DNA of 64,000 nucleotides. Origin: Capra hircus. Lineage: Eukaryota > Chordata > Mammalia > Artiodactyla > Bovidae. The notes under the pieces were generated by a model. The model was given only the letters and a program-made list of their open reading frames with translations, was not told the DNA's origin and searched no databases. Made by a program: the position numbers and the translations under genes. The stretch spans positions 39,352,036 to 39,416,035 of the forward strand of contig NC_030820.1 of the NCBI RefSeq assembly GCF_001704415.2, read 5' to 3'. Below, piece by piece: positions 57,990-64,000 of this stretch; the stretch's first letter is position 1, and every line of letters starts with the position of its first letter.

Positions 57990-59509
57990 CAGACATCCGG
58001 GAATGTGAAGTCAAGTGGGCCTTAGGAAGCATCACTATGAACAAAGCTAGTGGAGGTGATGGAATTCCAGTTGAGCTATTTCAAATCCTGAAGGATGATG
58101 CTGTGAAGTGTTGCACTCAATATGCCAGCAAATCTGGAAAACTCAGCAGTGGCCACAGGACTGGAAAAGGTCAGTTTTCATTCTAATCTCTAAGAAAGGC
58201 AATGCCAAAGAATGCTCAAACTACCACACAATTACACTCATCTCACACACTAGTAAAGTAATGCTCAAAATACTCCAAGCCAGGCTTCAGCAATATGTGA
58301 ACCGTGAACTTCCAGATGTTCTAGCTGGTTTTAGAAAAGGCAGAGGAACCCGAGATCAAATTGCCAACATCCGCTGGATCATGGAAAAAGCAAGAGAGTT
58401 CCAGAAAAGCATCTATTTCTGCTTTCTTGACTATGCCAAACCCTTTGACTGTGTGGATCACAATAAACTGTGGAAAATTCTAAAAGAGATGAGAATACCA
58501 GACCATCTGACCTGCCTCTTGAAAAACCTATATGCAGGTCAGGAAGCAACAGTTAGAACTGGACATGGAACAACAGACTGGTTCCAAATAAGAAAAGGAG
58601 TACGTCAAGGCTATATATTGCCACCCTGCTTATTTAACGTCTATGCAGAGTACATCATGAGAAACACTGGGCTGGAAGAAGCACAAGCTGGAATCAAGAT
58701 TGCCGGGAGAAATATCAATAACCTCAGATATGCAGATGACACCACCCTTATGGCAGAAAGTGAAGAAGAACTAGAGCCTCTTGATAAAAGTGAAAGAGGA
58801 CAGTGAAAAAGCTGGCTTAAAGCTCAATATTCAAAAAGCTAAGATAATAGCATCTGGTCCCATCACTTCATGGCAAATAGATGGGGAAACAGTGGAAACA
58901 GTGTCAGACTTTATTTTTCTGGGCTCCAAAATCACTGCAGATGGTGACTGCAGCCATGAAATTAAAAGATGCTTACTCCTTGGAAGGAAAGTTATGACCA
59001 ACCTAGACAGCATATTAAAAAGCAGACATTACTTTGCCAACAAAGGTCCGTCTAGTCAAGGCTATGGTTTCTCCAGTGGTCATGTATGGATGTTGAGAGT
59101 TGGACTGTGAAGAAAGCTGAGTGCCGAAGAATTGATGCTTTTGAACTGTGGTGTTGGAGAAGACTCTTGAGAGTCTCTTGGACTGCAAGGAGATCCAACC
59201 AGTCCATCCTAAAGGAGATCAGTCCTGGGTGTTCTTTGGAAGGACTGATGTTGAAGCTGAAACTCCAGTACTTTGGCCACCTGATGTGAAGAGCTGACTC
59301 ATCTGAAAAGACCCTGATGCTGGGAAAGATTGAGGGTGGGAGAAGGGGACGTCAGAGGATAAGATGGTTGGATGGCATCACCGACTCGATGGACATGGGT
59401 TTGGGTGGACTCGGGGAGTTGGTGATGGACAGGGAGGCCTGGTGTGCTACGGTTCATGGGGTTGTAAAGTGTCAGACATGACTGAGTGACTGAACTGAAC
59501 TGAACTGAA
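57990..59509 (+). repeat. BovB LINE with largely open reverse transcriptase
   Basis: Forward, 5'-truncated BovB from gggaatgtgaagtcaagtgg to the GAACT tail. A 232-codon frame (58108-58806) covers much of the reverse transcriptase: GFRKGRGTRDQIANIR, the catalytic RYADDTTLM and QATVRTGHG-type blocks are readable. The frame then breaks near 58803 and the C-terminal part continues in other frames (58781-59110, 59086-59289). Not intact: the N-terminal endonuclease is absent. Antisense to RALGAPA2. Confidence 0.95.
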
Positions 59510-60782
59510 GAGACACATATAATCCATGCTGGAATCCCACACACTGCACCTGTACAGACAGCAAAGGCCAAATTGTGGACCTTCTGGACTCTCAGATTGA
59601 CTTTTACAAAACCTCTGGCTCACCCTCCTGATGTTTAGTCTGTCAAATGAGTGCGGTATCAACCATCTGTTGGTCTGAGAAGGTCTGGTGAAGCTTCAAC
59701 AAACCTTACAAATAAACCTAAGCTCCCAAGTGAACAAACAGCATCATATGGCATGTAGTTTTCTTATGAAGAATGTGATAAGTCTTTAACCCCATAAGGG
59801 GTTAAAAAAGAGTCAGGAGATTTGACGACTTAGACTTTTGCTCCATCCCCAAGTATCACCCCAACAACGCAGCCATCGGAGGTGGAGGTCAGCCTTCAGC
59901 CTTCCAGTCATTCCGGGATTTCCCTTGAGTGATAGCTCCAAGTAAACAGAGGTCAGGTACCTTACCACCTGCGTCTTCCTGCAACCTGCCAACGATCCAT
60001 TCTCTGTTGTGGAAAGATCTCCCTTCCCCACCAAAAATTTATTCCTCAGTGATAAAATTCTAGGTAACATCCTCCATCATATTATCAAAATACAGGGAGT
60101 CTTTTCGAGGTATTTGAAATGACTGCATGCTCAAATTACCATGAAAAAAATTTTTAATGAGTTGAAATGTTTTTGCCCAAAATGATTCCACTTGTGGCAT
60201 AAGCAACGGAACAGATGCTGACATTTCACATGTAGATGGTTCCTCAGTGAAGCGGCGCTTAATTAAAAATCGGGATTTGAGAGATTTCTGAAAATTTCAC
60301 GTTCACCTTAAAAATACCAAACCGTTCATTTTCTTTTTCATGAGCAAGCTAGTATGCTAGCCTCAGAGCACCTTTTTATTTCATTCTTACTAAAAATGCT
60401 TCAGAGACATTAAATATTTTTTAATTAAAGTAGGAAGCCTTGTAAACAAAATTGTATCATCTTTCCCCAAACACGTACAGGCACAATACAGAATGCTCAC
60501 ATACAGGAGCAATCTGAAGTTTAGAACTTTGCAAATGTACAAAGGATTTTAGTCATGAAATAAGTCTTGGGGATTGGTAAAATGAGGCAGCCAACCAGAT
60601 GGCGGCTTCACATGGCAGCGGTTTTGTGTAGGTTTGGTGGAGTATAGATGAAGCATGGCCAGTGCTTTGAAAATGCTTTTCCTGTTCGAGTTGAAAAGGC
60701 ACAAAGCCAAAAACTCAATTGAAACACTTTAATTCTGGGACCAGAAAATTAGGCCTAGACTTTGATGATTAAAAAGTGGAGA
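59510..60782. other. Upstream intron sequence, no gene seen
   Basis: Unique-looking DNA between a BovB and a SINE. The 85-codon minus frame at 59813-60070 has no splice or homology support. Confidence 0.45.
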
Positions 60783-60930
60783 AACAGGGGACTTGTCTGG
60801 TGATCCAATGGCTAGGATTCCATGCTCCCAATGCAGGGAGCCCAGGTTCAGTCCCTAGTCAGGGAACTAGATCCCGCAGGCCACAGTTAAGACCTGGCAC
60901 AGCCAAATAAATAAATAATTTTCTTTAAAG
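60783..60930 (+). repeat. CHR-type SINE
   Basis: Forward copy: aggggacttgtctggtgatc, caatggctaggattccatgc, gtcagggaactagatcccgc and an AAATA-rich tail. Confidence 0.85.
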
Positions 60931-61020
60931 TGGAGAAACAGCAGGTTGGCACTCTGCTGACCATCACTGTGGCCTTTCTCATCTGCTTCCCAGACATGTA
61001 ACATTCATTTAAAGATCTCC

Positions 61021-61180
61021 AAGGTAGCGTCTGCCTGCAATGCTGGAGACCTGGGTTCGATCCCTGGGTCGGGAAGATACCCTGGAGAAGGAAATGGCAA
61101 CCCACTCCAGTATTCTTGCCTGGAGAATCCCATGGATAGAGGAGCCTGGTGGGCTACAGTCCACGGGGTCGCAAAGAGCC
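61021..61180 (+). repeat. Bov-tA SINE, 5'-truncated
   Basis: Forward copy from gtctgcctgcaatgctggag to cggggtcgcaaagagcc, lacking the first tRNA-like bases. AGATCT occurs on both sides (61014 and 61181). Confidence 0.9.
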
Positions 61181-61505
61181 AGATCTGGAAGGCTACCTCT
61201 TTCATGTACGACGACTCCATGTCCTTATATATCCAGTATATGTTTTATATTCCATTCTTTTAGTCCATACGTCTATCGCTGTGATTAAAACTCTCTTTAA
61301 ATAAGTCTCATCACACTTATCCCATTATTTGTCCTTATCAGGACAAATGTCTTATTTTTTCTGGCCTCTCAGTAAGTTCTTCAGTTGGTCCTGGCTATGG
61401 CTTAGTAATCTTTTTATTTCTTATAGCATCAAAAGCAGTATTTCTAGACTATAAGCTTATTTGTAAATAAGAGATGAGGTCAGCAGCAATATCAATACTT
61501 AGCTA

Positions 61506-62026
61506 TTGCTGTTCAGTCATCCAGTCGTGTCTGACTCTGTGACCCAATGGACTGTAGCATGCCAGGACTCCTTGTGCTTCACCAGGTCCTGGAGTTTGTT
61601 CAGACTCATGTCCATTGAGTCAGTGATGCCATTCAACCATCTCATCATCTGTCGTCCCCTTCTCCTCCTACCCTCAATCTTTCCCAGGATCAGGGTCTTT
61701 TCCAATGAGTTGGCTCTTCACATCAGATGGCCAAAGTATTGGAGCTTCAGCTTCAATATCAGTCCTTCCAATGAATATTCAGGACTGATTTCCTTTAGAA
61801 TAGACTAGTTGAATCTCCTTGCTGTCCAAGAGACTCTCAAGAGTCTTCTCCAAGACCACAGTTCAAAAGCATCAATTCTTTGGCACTCAGCCTTCTTTAT
61901 GGGCCAACTCTCACATCTGTACATGACCACTGGAAAAGCCATAGCTTTGATTATACTGACCTTTGTCGGCAAAGTAATACCTCTGCTTTTTAATATGCTG
62001 TCTAGGTTTGTCATAGCTTTTCTATA
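61506..62026 (-). repeat. BovB LINE 3' fragment
   Basis: Reverse BovB end from gctgttcagtcatccagtcg through catctcatcatctgtcgtcc to tttttaatatgctgtctagg. It is in the same direction as the gene. Confidence 0.93.
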
Positions 62027-62544
62027 GAGTTATAAATACCCCCTTCTTGAAAATCATAAGCTCAACTGAACAAGACTTACATGTAAGTCAAGTCTACTTT
62101 CTTATCTTTGGTATTCTTGATACTCTGGCATCTGGGGCCTCCCTGGCCAGGAGGGGCTGCCATTCCCATGGCAAACAACATACCAGGGAGTATGTTGTTC
62201 ACGTGTAAACCGCACAATCCCAAACCAGGCATCCTGACCACCTTCCTCTGTCTAGCTCTCACCAACAAGGGGATGCCCTGGTGCCCTCATTACTCCAGGG
62301 TCTGGCCCCCGGCAGCCTGGGCCAGTGTCTGTGCTTCAGACTCGGCTGAAATGATATGAACCAGCTGATCCCCAGTCTGCTTAGTCCGCCCTGCCTTCCC
62401 TTCCCTGCGCAAATGACGATAAAGGATGTTCCCCATGTTTTCCTCTCTCTTCCTACTTACCCACCAACCTGGGTGACCCACCCTCCATGTGCCCTCCTAT
62501 GGGGCATGCTGTGTCCATATTTCTTTTTTAAAAACTTTCTTATT
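62027..62544. other. Upstream intron sequence, no gene seen
   Basis: C-rich on the plus strand. It contains a perfect inverted repeat at 62174-62199. I cannot assign it to a repeat family. Confidence 0.45.
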
Positions 62545-62804
62545 TATTTTTAGCTGCACTGGGTCTTCATTGGGAACAATGGAGTTTTTCTAGTTAAGCC
62601 AAAGTGGGGGCTACTCTCCAGTTGTGGTACACAGGACTTCTCATTGCAGCGGCTTCTCACTGTTGCAGAACACAGGCTCAGTAGTTGTGGCACACAGACT
62701 TAGTTGCCCTGCAACATGTGGGATCATCGAGGTCAAGGATCGAACCTGTGTCCCCTGCATTGCAAGGCAGATTCTTAAACCCTGGACCACCAGGGAAGTC
62801 CCCG
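62545..62804 (-). repeat. CHR-type SINE, long form
   Basis: Reverse copy: tttagctgcactgggtcttc, gtggcacacagacttagttg, gatcgaacctgtgtcccctg and the head ggaccaccagggaagtcccc. Confidence 0.85.
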
Positions 62805-64000
62805 TGCCCCTATTTCTAAAAACTTCTTCCTTCATGACAGTCACCTCCATGTCTCCATATCTTGCCATACAAATCCCAGACACATTTTGAAGCAGTCCAC
62901 TATAAATTTAACTGTCATTTCCAGAAAGCATGAAATGATTTAAATAAGAAAGCAAATACAAAACTAAACTGCTAGCTGGCCAATGATGAAGGAATTTAAG
63001 ATTTTAGAAGCAGTTTATTATTCCAAGCATTTAATAACTGGTAGGTTTATTCAGTGAGAAATGGAGATACATTCAAATTGTTGGACTGCTTGCTTTGCAT
63101 GTCCTAGAGATCAGGGTAACATGAGTTTTACTTTGTCCATTTACGAAGAAGTTTTTCTCCTAAGAACAGAAAGTTAAATTCAGAACGGTGATAATCCATA
63201 AACCTTATCATATTACGGTTTGTCCTTTTCACAGATGACAAGATGAACTATTGAACTGAGTGTACTGATTCTCGATATTAGGATTTCAAAGAAGAGCTGA
63301 GTATCTGGAGGAGTTAATCACAGCAGAGAGAGCATCATATGAAATTACCTCACACAAGTGTATTAGACCGAGCGTACCAGGCACACTCTGAGATGGGATC
63401 AGAGCTAAGCCTTCCAGAAGGCAGACAAAAGAGGTAATCACACAATTTTCTCTCTTTTCAATAAAAGTAATTAAAGCTAGTCCTCGTTTAGGCGAATTCA
63501 GCTTACTGAAAATGCACTAAAGTCTTCAACAGTATCATGATGATGATTCCCCTTGGATAATCTGAATACTGGACCCAAAGAAGCCACTAATTCTACAAAT
63601 ATATCAATAATTCTCAAACAGTTTGAATGGGGTTGGCAGCTGTAATTTGAACAACAGTGTAGAAGAAAGGGGTGGGCATAACTCTGCAAATGGAGTCAAA
63701 ACACTCTGGAAGCCAGTTCCAATACTGGGGCCTACTTTCCAGTAAGATGACACAACTTCTCTGGGTCTCAGCTTCTCTACCTCTCAAACAGAATTTGTAT
63801 AACCTGACCTGCTTACCATAAAAATCAAAGAGGATGTCTCAAAGTTCTTTGTAAGCTGTTAAATCCTTCGTAAATTTATGATATTATTATTCACAATTAT
63901 TACATTTATTTTCTATATATAATGATTTTGTATTATATATATTATAGAAATTATCATTATATATATTATAAAAATGATTTTCATCATTTCTATAATGAAA
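62805..64000. other. Upstream intron, distal part
   Basis: AT-rich intron DNA ending in a run of TATA-type repeats and an inverted repeat at 63932-63996. No exon recognised. Confidence 0.45.

Noticed and set aside
1..64000. CRISPR arrays, operons, phage or integrative elements
   Set aside because: Repeats are dispersed eukaryotic SINEs/LINEs with target duplications, and coding sequence is split by introns; no regularly spaced repeat array is present.

Overview
This is vertebrate nuclear DNA from a ruminant. The proof is the repeat content: many copies of Bov-tA/BOV-A2 SINEs, several BovB (RTE-class) LINE fragments, a bovine-type L1 3' end and CHR-type tRNA-derived SINEs. BovB together with Bov-tA/BOV-A2 points to the pecoran ruminants (cattle, sheep, goat, deer and relatives); the exact species cannot be read from the window. 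There is no bacterial gene organisation, and almost all open frames of 60-130 codons are chance or repeat-derived.

The only gene I can support is RALGAPA2, the catalytic alpha-2 subunit of the Ral GTPase-activating protein complex. It lies on the minus strand. Fifteen coding exons, about 2.48 kb or roughly 827 codons, run from 56237 down to 1. Exon phases agree across all fourteen internal junctions, no exon contains a stop, and both gene ends are outside the window. The exons code for the middle and C-terminal part of the protein: alpha-helical repeat-like segments (56.2-12.3 kb), a long exon with a less conserved linker (9016-8242), and the start of the Rap/Ral-GAP catalytic domain (7164-1). 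The catalytic asparagine is expected in the next exon, beyond position 1. All introns are GT-AG except one GC-AG intron (54792-55022). Two acceptors (at 9016/9013 and 56237/56234) are tandem CAGCAG sites that could add or drop one codon.

Layout: 1-9 kb, four exons including most of the conserved C-terminal region; 9-20 kb, seven exons with moderate introns; 20-26.6 kb, one intron holding a nested BovB/BOV-A2 cluster; 26.6-33.5 kb, three exons and an L1 inserted into an older CHR SINE with a 16-bp target duplication; 33.5-54.6 kb, one 21-kb intron with scattered SINEs and repeat-poor islands; 54.6-56.2 kb, three close exons; 56.2-64 kb, upstream intron with two BovB pieces on opposite strands.

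I found no undescribed biological system. The most useful second looks are splicing details of RALGAPA2, an inverted SINE pair next to the long exon, a BOV-A2/BovB chimeric open frame, and an internally deleted BovB copy that keeps only its two ends.
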